Source: Pseudomonadota bacterium
Lineage (GTDB): Bacteria > Pseudomonadota > Gammaproteobacteria > Burkholderiales > Burkholderiaceae_C
Direction of reading: 5' to 3'
DNA: 27,880 bases
NCBI GenBank assembly: GCA_023410975.1
Contig: JAEYPG010000394.1
Span: 1 to 27,880, forward strand
Shown: piece after piece, positions 17,919 to 26,535 of the stretch
Position numbering within the stretch: position 1 is the stretch's first letter
How the letters are laid out: each line of letters begins with the position of its first letter
The notes under the pieces: model-generated
Seen by the model: only the letters and a program-made list of their open reading frames with translations
Databases searched by the model: none
What the model was told of the DNA's origin: nothing
Position numbers and translations under genes: made by a program

Positions 17919-19222
17919 CGCCATGCGTATTGCCACCACAGCTGGGCCGCGCTGTCGCGCCCGCCACCATCGCGCCCGTTCCACAAGCTCAGGCCCACTG
18001 TTTGGTCGCGGAGCGCGCGCCAGGACAAGGCAGCGTTGACGCCATTGACAGAGCCGGCGACCAGTTGTTGTGCCGTGGGCTCGGCGCGGCCGTTGTACGC
18101 CACCAGTTCTCCACTGAAGTTGCCCATATCCAGGATGGCTCCCACACTGGTGAGCCTGGTGTCGCCGCCGGCAGGGTGGCCCAGAGGCCGTCCATCCTGC
18201 GTATAGCCTTGGCGATAAATATGGTGCCGGTAGGCCACGCCCGGCAGGCCGGCGACAACGTTGGCGCGCTCCACGAATAGGCGTAGATCGGCACGGCTGA
18301 AACGCGCCGCCCATTCCAGGCCTGACAGCTTCATGTTCTTGGAGGGCAGATAGCCGGCCTCGTCTTCGCCTACAACTTGGCCATACAACGCGATCTGCTG
18401 GCTGATGCTGAAAGCGTGGTGCCATCGGAAGTCGAGCCCTCCGAGCTGGTTGCCAGGTTCGTCGCTGGTCCCGCCTTGATTGTCCCGGCCTGCCAGTCCG
18501 CGCCAGAAAGAGCTGAAGCTTTGATCGCGTCCGCGCCCGCCCCACTGCAAGGCGCGTGAGAAGCCTAGTTGCAGGGAGGTTAGAGGCTGGATCTGCAGGC
18601 GTGCGCCGATGAGGTATGGGTGCGCGGGTTCGGTGTGGCCGCTCAGGCGGCCGATGAAGAAGTCTGCGTTCCAGGAGCCCAGCCAGGCCAGCCAGGGCGT
18701 TTCGAAGGCGGTGGTGGAGGTTTTGCGCCAGCCCACGGCCGCTACGGCTGGCGCGGCGGCGTCCAAGATCAGGCTGCCCGTCCAGGACGGGCCCCAGTGG
18801 CGCCGCTGCACCGAGGCGTAGGCTTCCCCTGGTCCGGCCTGGATGGCCAGCTCCGTGCCTTCTAGTGTCCAGTGGCGTGCCGCTTCGTTGCTGCCCAGCA
18901 GTCCCAGCCGCATGGTCACGCCTTCGCTGCCGTCGGCAAGCGTGTGCGTCAGGCGCAGGCCGCTACCGCCCGAGCCTAGAGGAGACGCCAGCAGCTGCGG
19001 CAACCTGTTGGTTGAGTTGCCGCCAGCCAGCAGGATTCCGTCCGCCCTGGGTGGCAGGGCTTCGGTCACGCCGGGTCGTGCACCGGTGTCCGCAGCCAGG
19101 AGTTGCCGATGTCGGGTCAGCGCCTGATCCAGTGACAGGCCGGCTTGCGCAGGCAGCGTGGCAGCACAGGCCAGCAGCGCCAGGCCGCTTCGGAGAAGGG
19201 GGGAACGAGGTGGAAGAGGCAT
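17915..19222 (-). CDS. Wzi-family capsule assembly outer-membrane protein
   Basis: A 435-aa protein with a signal peptide (SGLALLACAATLPAQA, cut near residue 27). Alternating beta-strand-like segments rich in aromatic residues run to a C-terminal WWQYAWR, as expected for an outer-membrane barrel. Near residues 345-365 it has YRHHIYRQGYTQDGRPLGHP followed by AGGDTRL, matching the Wzi family region in which YTHRGRPIGH-type sequence is typical. Wzi in E. coli anchors group 1 capsule at the cell surface. The gene follows maf2 by 50 bp on the same strand and overlaps the methyltransferase start, so it lies in a housekeeping operon about 3.6 kb from the export gene of the polysaccharide cluster. 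Confidence 0.82.
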   Translation of the reverse strand: MPLPPRSPLLRSGLALLACAATLPAQAGLSLDQALTRHRQLLAADTGARPGVTEALPPRADGILLAGGNSTNRLPQLLASPLGSGGSGLRLTHTLADGSEGVTMRLGLLGSNEAARHWTLEGTELAIQAGPGEAYASVQRRHWGPSWTGSLILDAAAPAVAAVGWRKTSTTAFETPWLAWLGSWNADFFIGRLSGHTEPAHPYLIGARLQIQPLTSLQLGFSRALQWGGRGRDQSFSSFWRGLAGRDNQGGTSDEPGNQLGGLDFRWHHAFSISQQIALYGQVVGEDEAGYLPSKNMKLSGLEWAARFSRADLRLFVERANVVAGLPGVAYRHHIYRQGYTQDGRPLGHPAGGDTRLTSVGAILDMGNFSGELVAYNGRAEPTAQQLVAGSVNGVNAALSWRALRDQTVGLSLWNGRDGGGRDSAAQLWWQYAWR

Positions 19223-19272
19223 GCTGGCAGATCACAAAGAACAAAACGGACCGTCTTGGCGGCCTGGGAAAG

Positions 19273-19860
19273 TTAGGCGGAAAGCGGGTCGATGCCTGCC
19301 TCGCGCAGTAGCCGGCAGGTGCGCATAAGGGGGAGTCCTACCAGCGCAGTGGGATCGTCCGAGTCTATGCGTTCCAGCAGTGCCACCCCGAGGCTCTCGC
19401 TTTTGGCGCTGCCTGCGCAGTCAAAAGGCTGGTCCAGACTCAGATAGCGCTCGATCTCCGCATCGGACAGTGTGCGGAAGGTCACTGTCACCGGAGCCAG
19501 CAGCGCTCGCTCGAAGCCTCGGTCACGTCGCACCACTGCCACGGCTGTCTGGAACACCACCTGCTGACCGCTCATGCGGCGCAGCTGCTGCATGGCGCGC
19601 TCGAAGTCGCCAGGCTTGCCGACGGGCTGGCCATGCAGGTCGGCCACCTGGTCCGAGCCAATCACCACTGCCTCGGGGTGCTGCGCCGCCACGGCCTGTG
19701 CCTTGGCCTGCGCCAAGCGCAATGCCAGCTCTGCCGGGGCTTCATCCGGCAGCGGAGTCTCGTCGGTGTGCGGGGACTCGACTGCGAAGGGCAATCGCAG
19801 ACGTTGCAGCAGCTCTCGACGGTAGCGTGACGTGGATGCCAGGATCAGGGGCGGGTTCAT
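19273..19860 (-). CDS. maf2: Maf-family nucleotide pyrophosphatase, YceF type (7-methyl-GTP pyrophosphatase)
   Basis: A 195-aa Maf/HAM1-like house-cleaning pyrophosphatase. It shows LILASTSRYRRELL (5-18), DETP, GSDQVADL (68-75) with the catalytic-region Asp70, and the C-terminal CAGSAKSE and DDPTALVGLPL, all as in E. coli YceF, which acts on 7-methyl-GTP. The YceF assignment rather than Maf/YhdE rests on QVADL and CAGS-type motifs and on the divergent yceD-rpmF genes, the usual neighbours. No ribosome-binding site precedes the ATG at 19860. Confidence 0.92.
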   Translation of the reverse strand: MNPPLILASTSRYRRELLQRLRLPFAVESPHTDETPLPDEAPAELALRLAQAKAQAVAAQHPEAVVIGSDQVADLHGQPVGKPGDFERAMQQLRRMSGQQVVFQTAVAVVRRDRGFERALLAPVTVTFRTLSDAEIERYLSLDQPFDCAGSAKSESLGVALLERIDSDDPTALVGLPLMRTCRLLREAGIDPLSA

Positions 19861-19867
19861 CGGGCGG

Positions 19868-19873
19868 ATTGTC
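19868..19873 (-). promoter_or_regulatory. Candidate -10 (GACAAT) 7 nt before the maf2 ATG
   Basis: Read on the minus strand, GACAAT (four of six consensus bases) ends 7 nt before the maf2 start, the same spacing as the hexamers before yceD and the transferase gene. It would give a leaderless mRNA. The 58-bp gap to yceD must hold both divergent promoters. No strong -35 is seen. Confidence 0.33.
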
Positions 19874-19905
19874 CCACCCGGCCCAGAAGGGTCTGTGCGC
19901 CCTCG

Positions 19906-19911
19906 TAAACT
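19906..19911 (+). promoter_or_regulatory. Candidate -10 (TAAACT) 7 nt before the yceD ATG
   Basis: TAAACT ends exactly 7 nt before the ATG at 19919, and there is no Shine-Dalgarno sequence in between. If it acts as a -10, the transcript begins at the start codon. The upstream -35 position is poor. Confidence 0.37.
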
Positions 19912-19918
19912 GCCCGAG

Positions 19919-20488
19919 ATGAAAGCCCGTCCCTACGATCCCCTGCGCCTGGACCTCGAAAACTTCACCGCCGACGGCGCCACACTGCAGGGCCGCTGGC
20001 CGCTGACCAGCTTCGAACGGCTGCTCGACGGTTGGCCGGCCGACGCGCCACCGCCCGAAGGCGAGGTGGAGTGGTCCGCCACAGGTGAAATGCGCAAGCC
20101 GGGGGCGCTGGAGCCCGAGCGTTGGGTGCATCTGGAGGCCCGCACGCAGGTTTGGCGCGAGTGCCAGCGCTGCTTGCAGCCGGTGACGCTGCCGCTGTTG
20201 CTGCAGCGCAGCCTGCGCTTCGTGCGTACTGAGGAAGAGGCCGCGCGGTTGGATGCCGAAAGCGAGGACGACGTGCTGGTGCTGGACCGCGCCTTTGACC
20301 TGCGCTCGCTGGTGGAGGACGAACTGCTGCTTGCGCTGCCGCTGGTGCCACGCCATGAGCAGTGTCCGCAGCCGCTGCACACCCCGGCTCAGCCCAAGGA
20401 GGAGGACGTGCCCGAGCGTGAAAATCCTTTTGCAGCGCTGGCGCGCTTGCGCAGCCGCCCAGATGGGCAGGGCGGCGAAGAGGCCTGA
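19919..20488 (+). CDS. yceD: YceD/DUF177-family 23S rRNA accumulation protein
   Basis: A 189-aa cytosolic protein of the YceD (DUF177) family, linked in E. coli and plants to 23S rRNA accumulation. It carries the paired cysteines Cys82 and Cys85 in ECQRCLQPV, an acidic region (ESEDDVLVLDRAFDLRSLVEDELLLALPLVPRH) typical of the family, and a C-terminal FAALARLR segment. The start is the ATG at 19919; the frame is open a further 29 codons upstream but that part overlaps maf2 and is not family-like. yceD directly upstream of rpmF is a widely conserved pair. Confidence 0.9.
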   Translation: MKARPYDPLRLDLENFTADGATLQGRWPLTSFERLLDGWPADAPPPEGEVEWSATGEMRKPGALEPERWVHLEARTQVWRECQRCLQPVTLPLLLQRSLRFVRTEEEAARLDAESEDDVLVLDRAFDLRSLVEDELLLALPLVPRHEQCPQPLHTPAQPKEEDVPERENPFAALARLRSRPDGQGGEEA

Positions 20489-20513
20489 TTTGATTGTTCG
20501 CAAAGACCGGCCC

Positions 20514-20542
20514 TTGGGCTCAGGCAGCTCAGCTGCTATACT
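20514..20542 (+). promoter_or_regulatory. Extended -10 promoter for rpmF and the plsX-fab genes
   Basis: A -10 TATACT (20537-20542, five of six) is preceded by the extended -10 dinucleotide TG (20534-20535). A TTGGGC -35 (20514-20519) lies at the ideal 17-bp spacing. This is the best sigma-70 type promoter in the window. Transcription should start near 20549, 26 bp after the end of yceD begins the gap. Confidence 0.72.
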
Positions 20543-20548
20543 CGCTGG

Positions 20549-20774
20549 CTTCGTTCAATGGTGCCCCATGGCGCTACCCGTTGGTTGGGTGGCGTGAATC
20601 GGAAGGCGGAAGGAATCGGAAAGAGCCGTTGTGCTGGCCGTTGCAGGTCTTGTGCAGGGTTCGTTTGCGATCAGTTCATCCGCTTCGTGTTGCGTGGGGC
20701 CGTCTCTGCATTCGGGTCCGGTGCTTTTCCGGCCGGCGCAGGTTCTGCTCGGCAAGAGCGCAGGAGAATCCAAC
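20549..20774 (+). promoter_or_regulatory. Long 5' leader of rpmF (about 226 nt)
   Basis: The predicted start site lies about 226 nt before the rpmF ATG, long for a ribosomal protein gene. The leader holds a direct repeat GAATCGGAA (20596-20604 and 20613-20621), a second repeat GCGCAGG (20736-20742 and 20758-20764), and a nine-codon reading frame (ATG 20568, TGA ending 20597). A short imperfect hairpin (about 20743-20763) partly pairs with the Shine-Dalgarno sequence AGGAGA at 20762-20767. No known riboswitch was recognised. The spacing of AGGAGA to the ATG is 7 nt, which supports the rpmF start. Confidence 0.45.
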
Positions 20775-20957
20775 ATGGCCGTTCAGCAAAACAAGAAGTC
20801 CCCTTCCAAGCGTGGCATGCACCGCTCGCACAACGCCCTGACCCAGCCGGGCACGGCAGTCGAGCCCACCACCGGCGAAGTGCATCTGCGTCACCACATC
20901 AGCCCCAACGGTTTCTACCGTGGGCGCAAGGTGCTCGCTACCAAGTCCGACGCCTGA
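20775..20957 (+). CDS. rpmF: 50S ribosomal protein L32
   Basis: A 60-aa basic protein beginning MAVQQNKKSPSKRGMHRSHN, the standard opening of bacterial L32, with the conserved PTTGEVHLRHHISPNGFYRGRKV. L32 is part of the large ribosomal subunit near the exit of the peptidyl transferase region. The zinc-binding cysteines found in some L32 proteins are absent, which is the usual form in betaproteobacteria. A good Shine-Dalgarno sequence (AGGAGA) precedes the start. The gene is too short to stand out by length and lies in the conserved yceD-rpmF-plsX order. Confidence 0.97.
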   Translation: MAVQQNKKSPSKRGMHRSHNALTQPGTAVEPTTGEVHLRHHISPNGFYRGRKVLATKSDA

Positions 20958-20969
20958 ACCTGAAGCGCG

Positions 20970-20988
20970 CGGCTGGCTGATCCAGCCG
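20970..20988 (+). terminator. Hairpin 13 bp after rpmF
   Basis: CGGCTGG (20970-20976) pairs perfectly with CCAGCCG (20982-20988) around a 5-nt loop. No T-run follows, so it may be a weak or Rho-assisted terminator, an attenuator, or a 3'-end stabiliser of rpmF mRNA. Confidence 0.35.
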
Positions 20989-21032
20989 CCGCATCGGTTT
21001 CGCTTGCTGTCTGCCCGGCTGGTGCGTCCAGT

Positions 21033-21060
21033 GCCGCCGGGCATTCCTATGCCCGCTGGC
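21033..21060 (+). other. Strong hairpin in the rpmF-plsX spacer
   Basis: The arms 21033-21044 and 21049-21060 form a 12-position stem with one mismatch and one G-T pair around the loop TCCT. The sequence after it is not T-rich. It is the second structured element in the 167-bp spacer and could lower read-through from rpmF into plsX or be an RNA processing site. Confidence 0.4.
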
Positions 21061-21124
21061 ATTGCGCTTGCCGTTCTCGGCGACATCGCTTTCCAGCACA
21101 CAGGCGTCGTTTCTGGATCCTCTC

Positions 21125-22213
21125 GTGTCCCCATCGTCTCACGCCGCACTCGACCGGGTGCGTCTGGCCGTCGATTGCATGGGCGGCGACCACGGACCTG
21201 CCGTCACGTTGCCGGCCTGCCAAGCTTTTTTGCGCAGGCACGCGGATGCCGAGTTGCTGCTCGTGGGCACTGAACAGGCACTGGCCCCCGCGCGGAACTG
21301 GGAGCGCTGCACGCTCGTGGCCGCTACCGAAGTCGTCACCATGGACGACACGGTCGAGGTGGCGCTGCGGCGCAAGAAGGATTCGTCCATGCGCGTGGCC
21401 ATCTCGCTGCTCAAAGCGACCGAGGGGCAGGGCGCGCGGGCCGACGCCTGCGTTTCCGCGGGCAACACCGGCGCGCTCATGGCCGTGGCGCGCTACGTGC
21501 TTAAGACGTTGCAGGGCATCGATCGTCCGGCCATCGCCACCGTGTTGCCCAACCGGCGCGACGGCTACACGACGGTGCTCGACCTGGGCGCCAACGTGGA
21601 CTGCACCGCGGAACACCTGCTGCAGTTCGCCGTCATGGGCAGCGCGCTGGTGTCGGCGGTGGAAGGCAAGCAAGAGCCCACGGTGGGGCTGCTCAACATT
21701 GGCGAGGAAGCCATCAAGGGCAGCGACACCATCAAGCAGGCCGCCGAGCTGCTGCGCGCGGCGGCTGCCGCAGGCCAGCTCAACTTCTACGGCAACGTCG
21801 AAGGCAACGACATTTTCAAGGGCACCACCGACCTCGTCGTGTGCGACGGTTTCGTGGGCAACGTGGTGCTCAAGGCTTCCGAAGGCCTGGCAGCGATGCT
21901 GGCGGAGTTCATCCGCCAGGAGTTCACGCGCAACGCCTTCACGCGACTGGCCGCGCTGGCGGCGCTGCCAGTGCTCAATCACTTCAAGGCACGGGTGGAT
22001 CACCGGCGCTACAACGGCGCGGCACTGCTGGGGCTGCGCGGGCTGGTGTTCAAGAGCCACGGCTCGGCCGATGCCTTCGCCTTCGAGAATGCCCTGGCGC
22101 GCGCTTATGATGCCGCCCGCAACCGGCTGCTGGACCGGGTTCACGACCGCATCCTCGGCACGCTGCAGGCCGCGACCGCAGTCGCGCCAAGCCCGGCGGT
22201 TCACGCTGCATGA
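21125..22213 (+). CDS. plsX: PlsX, phosphate acyltransferase
   Basis: A 362-aa peripheral membrane enzyme that turns acyl-ACP into acyl-phosphate for phospholipid synthesis. Landmarks are LAVDCMGGDHGP near the N-terminus, ACVSAGNTGALMA, PTVGLLNIGEE, GSDTIKQAAELL and VCDGFVGNVVLKASEG, and the C-terminal YNGAALLGLRGLVFKSHGSAD. The start is uncertain. I chose GTG at 21125, giving about 14 residues before LAVD; another GTG at 21158 and an open frame further upstream exist, but no good ribosome-binding site supports any of them. The stop overlaps the fabH ATG (ATGA). Confidence 0.9.
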   Translation: MSPSSHAALDRVRLAVDCMGGDHGPAVTLPACQAFLRRHADAELLLVGTEQALAPARNWERCTLVAATEVVTMDDTVEVALRRKKDSSMRVAISLLKATEGQGARADACVSAGNTGALMAVARYVLKTLQGIDRPAIATVLPNRRDGYTTVLDLGANVDCTAEHLLQFAVMGSALVSAVEGKQEPTVGLLNIGEEAIKGSDTIKQAAELLRAAAAAGQLNFYGNVEGNDIFKGTTDLVVCDGFVGNVVLKASEGLAAMLAEFIRQEFTRNAFTRLAALAALPVLNHFKARVDHRRYNGAALLGLRGLVFKSHGSADAFAFENALARAYDAARNRLLDRVHDRILGTLQAATAVAPSPAVHAA

Positions 22214-23199
22214 CTTCCAACGCCTTCCGCTACTCCCGCATCGCCGGCACCGGCAGCGTGCTGCCACCTCGGCGGCTCACCAATGACGACCTGGTGCACC
22301 AGCTCGCCGAGCGCGGCATCGAGACCTCCGACGACTGGATCGTCGAGCGTACCGGCATCCGTGCGCGCCATTTCGTGGATCCCGGCGTCAATGCCAGCGA
22401 CCTCGCCGCGCAGGCCGCGCGCCATGCGCTTGAGGCCGCCGGACTGGAAGCCGCGCAGGTCGACCTCGTCATCGTCGCGACGTCCACGCCGGACATGGTT
22501 TTCCCCTCGGTGGCGTGCCTGGTGCAGCGCAAGCTCGGCATCCACGGTGGCGCGGCCTTCGACGTGCAGGCCGTGTGCTCGGGCTTCGTCTACGGCCTGT
22601 CCATTGCGGACGCGATGATCCGCGCCGGCAGCGCCACGCGGGCGCTGGTGATCGGCGCCGAAGTGTTCTCGCGCATCCTGGACTTCAACGACCGCACCAC
22701 CTGCGTGCTGTTCGGCGACGGCGCCGGCGCCGTGGTGCTGGAGGCCAGCGAGCGCCCCGGCATCCTGGCTAGCGAGCTGCATGCCGATGGGCGCCATGCC
22801 GACATCCTGTGCACGCCGGGTACGGTTGCAGGCGGCCAGGTGCTTGGCGACCCGCTGCTCAAGATGGACGGCCAGGCGGTGTTCAAGCTCGCGGTGAGCG
22901 TGTTGGCTGAGGTGGCGCACTCCGTGCTGGCCAAGGCCGGCCGGGTCGAAGCCGATATCGACTGGCTCATCCCGCACCAGGCCAACATCCGCATCATGCA
23001 CAGCACGGCCCGCAAGCTGAAGCTGCCGGCCGACAAGGTCATCGTCACCGTGGACCAGCACGGCAACACCTCGGCCGCCTCCATTCCGCTGGCGCTGGAC
23101 GCCGGCGTGCGCGACGGCCGCATCCGGCGTGGCGACACGCTCATGCTCGAAGGCGTGGGCGGCGGCTTCACGTGGGGCGCGGTGTTGATCGATTTTTGA
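22210..23199 (+). CDS. fabH: FabH, beta-ketoacyl-ACP synthase III
   Basis: A 329-aa condensing enzyme that starts fatty-acid synthesis from acetyl-CoA and malonyl-ACP. The catalytic triad is visible: Cys123 in QAVCSGFVYGL, His256 in IPHQANIRIM and Asn286 in HGNTSAAS. The glycine-rich end EGVGGGFTWGAVLI is also typical. Start by ATGA overlap with plsX, suggesting coupled translation. Length is normal (317-330 aa). Confidence 0.97.
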   Translation: MTSNAFRYSRIAGTGSVLPPRRLTNDDLVHQLAERGIETSDDWIVERTGIRARHFVDPGVNASDLAAQAARHALEAAGLEAAQVDLVIVATSTPDMVFPSVACLVQRKLGIHGGAAFDVQAVCSGFVYGLSIADAMIRAGSATRALVIGAEVFSRILDFNDRTTCVLFGDGAGAVVLEASERPGILASELHADGRHADILCTPGTVAGGQVLGDPLLKMDGQAVFKLAVSVLAEVAHSVLAKAGRVEADIDWLIPHQANIRIMHSTARKLKLPADKVIVTVDQHGNTSAASIPLALDAGVRDGRIRRGDTLMLEGVGGGFTWGAVLIDF

Positions 23200-23236
23200 G
23201 CCACGCCAGCTTTCCGTACTCACTCCGCTTTTCGTG

Positions 23237-24175
23237 ATGACTTCGTTCGCTTTCGTGTTTCCCGGACAGGGCTCGCAGGCCGTGGGCATGCTTGACGCCT
23301 GGGGCGACCACCCGGCCGTGCGCAGCACGCTCGAAGAGGCTTCGCAGGCGTTGGGCGAGGACGTCGCCCGCCTGATCCACGAAGGGCCCAAGTCCGAGCT
23401 CGACCTCACCACCAACACGCAGCCCGTCATGCTCACCGCCGGCATTGCCTGCTGGCGCGCCTGGCTGGCCGAGGGCGGCGCACAGCCTCAGGCGCTGGCC
23501 GGCCACTCGCTGGGCGAGTACACGGCGCTGGTTGCCGCCGGGGCGCTGACGCTGGCTGATGCGCTGCCGCTGGTGCGGCTGCGCGCGCAGGCGATGCAGG
23601 AAGCCGTGCCCGTGGGCACCGGCGCCATGGCCGCCATCCTGGGCCTGGACGCGCAGTCGGTGCGCGAAGGCTGCGCCGAGGCCGCCGCGGCCAGCGTCGA
23701 AGTGGTGGAAGCCGTCAATTTCAACGACCCCAAGCAGACCGTGATCGCCGGCTCCAAGGCCGGTGTGGAAAAGGGCTGCGAGGTGCTCAAGGCCAAGGGC
23801 GCCAAGCGCGCGCTGCCGCTGCCGGTGTCCGCGCCGTTCCACTCCAGCCTGATGAAGCCCGCGGCCGAGCGGCTGCGCGAGAAGCTGGCCAGCATGGCGT
23901 TGGCCGTGCCCGCGATCCCCGTGGTCAACAACATCGACGTGGCTTCCCCCGTGGAGCCCGAGGCCATCCGCGACGCGCTTTACCGCCAGGCCTTCGGCCC
24001 GGTGCGTTGGGTGGAAGTGGTGCAGGCTCTCAAGAGCCGCGGCATCACGCACGTGGTCGAGTGCGGCCCGGGCAAGGTGCTCGCGGGCATGGTTAAGCGC
24101 ATTGACGCTGAGCTGCAGGGTGCGGCGTTGTTCGATCCGGCCACGCTGGCCGAGGTGAAAGGATTCCTGGCATGA
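23237..24175 (+). CDS. fabD: FabD, malonyl-CoA:ACP transacylase
   Basis: A 312-aa enzyme loading malonyl groups onto ACP. The nucleophile is Ser91 in GHSLGEYTAL and the partner is His202 in SAPFHSSLM; FVFPGQGSQ opens the protein. I chose ATG at 23237; a GTG directly before it is an equally placed start. A 37-bp gap after fabH shows no clear Shine-Dalgarno sequence. The stop overlaps the fabG ATG. Confidence 0.97.
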   Translation: MTSFAFVFPGQGSQAVGMLDAWGDHPAVRSTLEEASQALGEDVARLIHEGPKSELDLTTNTQPVMLTAGIACWRAWLAEGGAQPQALAGHSLGEYTALVAAGALTLADALPLVRLRAQAMQEAVPVGTGAMAAILGLDAQSVREGCAEAAAASVEVVEAVNFNDPKQTVIAGSKAGVEKGCEVLKAKGAKRALPLPVSAPFHSSLMKPAAERLREKLASMALAVPAIPVVNNIDVASPVEPEAIRDALYRQAFGPVRWVEVVQALKSRGITHVVECGPGKVLAGMVKRIDAELQGAALFDPATLAEVKGFLA

Positions 24176-24921
24176 GCGCACCGGCTCTCAACGAACAAGT
24201 CGCTCTGGTCACGGGCGCCTCTCGCGGTATCGGCCGTGCCATCGCGCTGGCGCTGGCGCAGTGCGGCATGAAAGTCATCGGCACCGCCACGACCGAGTCC
24301 GGCGCCCAGGCGATCTCCGAGGCGCTGGCGGCTTTCCCCGGCTGCCGCGGCATTGCACTGGACGTGAATGACGCCGCCGGCGTGGACGCTGCGATCGAGA
24401 CCCTCGTCAAGGCCGAGGGGGCCCTGCACGTGCTGGTCAACAACGCCGGCATCACGCGCGACCAGCTGGCCATGCGCATGAAGGACGCCGACTGGGACGC
24501 CGTGCTCGACACGAACCTTAAGGCGGTGTTCCGTCTGAGCCGCGCCGTGATGCGCCCGATGATGAAGCAGCGCTATGGCCGCATCATCAACATCACCTCG
24601 GTAGTGGGCGCCTCGGGCAATCCTGGGCAGGCCAACTACGCCGCGGCCAAGGCCGGTGTGGCAGGCATGACGCGCGCGCTGGCGCGCGAGCTCGGCAGCC
24701 GCGGCGTGACGGTGAACTGCGTGGCCCCGGGCTTCATCGCCACCGACATGACCGAAGTGCTGCCCGAGGCGCAGAAAGCCGCGCTGCTGCAGCAGATCCC
24801 GCTGGGCCGCCTGGGACAGCCGCAAGAGATCGCGGATGCCGTTTGTTTCCTGGCCTCGCCGCAGGCGGCTTACATCACCGGCACCGAGCTGCACGTCAAC
24901 GGCGGCATGTTCATGCACTGA
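24172..24921 (+). CDS. fabG: FabG, 3-oxoacyl-ACP reductase
   Basis: A 249-aa classical SDR using NADPH to reduce beta-ketoacyl-ACP. It shows TGASRGIG (14-21), NNAG, Ser143 (ITSVVG), Tyr156-x3-Lys160 (YAAAK) and the C-terminal TGTELHVNGGMFMH, which is typical FabG. It begins by ATGA overlap with fabD, with an AAAGGA-like sequence upstream. It precedes acpP by 96 bp. Confidence 0.97.
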   Translation: MSAPALNEQVALVTGASRGIGRAIALALAQCGMKVIGTATTESGAQAISEALAAFPGCRGIALDVNDAAGVDAAIETLVKAEGALHVLVNNAGITRDQLAMRMKDADWDAVLDTNLKAVFRLSRAVMRPMMKQRYGRIINITSVVGASGNPGQANYAAAKAGVAGMTRALARELGSRGVTVNCVAPGFIATDMTEVLPEAQKAALLQQIPLGRLGQPQEIADAVCFLASPQAAYITGTELHVNGGMFMH

Positions 24922-24951
24922 ATAGCACCGAGTGGGCCCGCCGGGGCGTCA

Positions 24952-24981
24952 AGGGGGCCGACCCCCTCGGACGCGTAGAAT
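24952..24981 (+). promoter_or_regulatory. fabG-acpP spacer: hairpin and candidate -10 for acpP
   Basis: AGGGGG (24952-24957) pairs with CCCCCT (24962-24967) around a 4-nt loop, and a TAGAAT -10-like hexamer (five of six) lies at 24976-24981. The expected start near 24988 would leave about a 30-nt leader with a good GGAGG site before acpP. No fitting -35 is seen; the -35 position falls in the G-run. A separate acpP promoter is known in E. coli and would suit the high ACP demand. Confidence 0.42.
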
Positions 24982-25017
24982 CCGGGCCGTTTGAGCAATC
25001 CCCTCTTGGAGGAGTCA

Positions 25018-25257
25018 ATGAGCGATATCGAAGTACGTGTCAAGAAAATCATTGCCGAGCAGCTCGGCGTGCCCGAACCCGACGTCACCAACGAGAAGGC
25101 TTTCGTGGCTGATCTGGGCGCGGACTCGCTCGACACGGTGGAACTGGTGATGGCTCTGGAAGACGAGTTCGGCATCGAGATTCCGGACGAAGAGGCCGAG
25201 AAGATCACCACGGTGCAGCTGGCGATCGACTACGCCAGCAAGAACTACAAGGGCTGA
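25018..25257 (+). CDS. acpP: AcpP, acyl carrier protein
   Basis: A 79-aa acidic protein whose phosphopantetheine carries the growing acyl chain. The attachment residue is Ser37 in GADSLDTVEL; EDEFGIEIPDEEAEKI is the recognition helix. The start ATG at 25018 follows TTGGAGGAGTCA, a strong ribosome-binding site; an in-frame start nine codons earlier would add residues not found in ACP. It lies 7 bp before fabF. Confidence 0.98.
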   Translation: MSDIEVRVKKIIAEQLGVPEPDVTNEKAFVADLGADSLDTVELVMALEDEFGIEIPDEEAEKITTVQLAIDYASKNYKG

Positions 25258-25264
25258 ACGGAGC

Positions 25265-26509
<1,245 letters not shown>

Positions 26510-26535
26510 TCAGCGTTGCCCGAGTCCCGCGTGGC

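Noticed and set aside
17919..18545. Upstream extension of the methyltransferase frame across wzi
   Set aside because: It overlaps the Wzi coding sequence on the same strand, has no family resemblance, and the ATGA start at 17918 fits the methyltransferase N-terminus.
20558..20980. 140-codon frame spanning the rpmF leader and rpmF
   Set aside because: It runs through rpmF in another frame and has no recognisable protein features.
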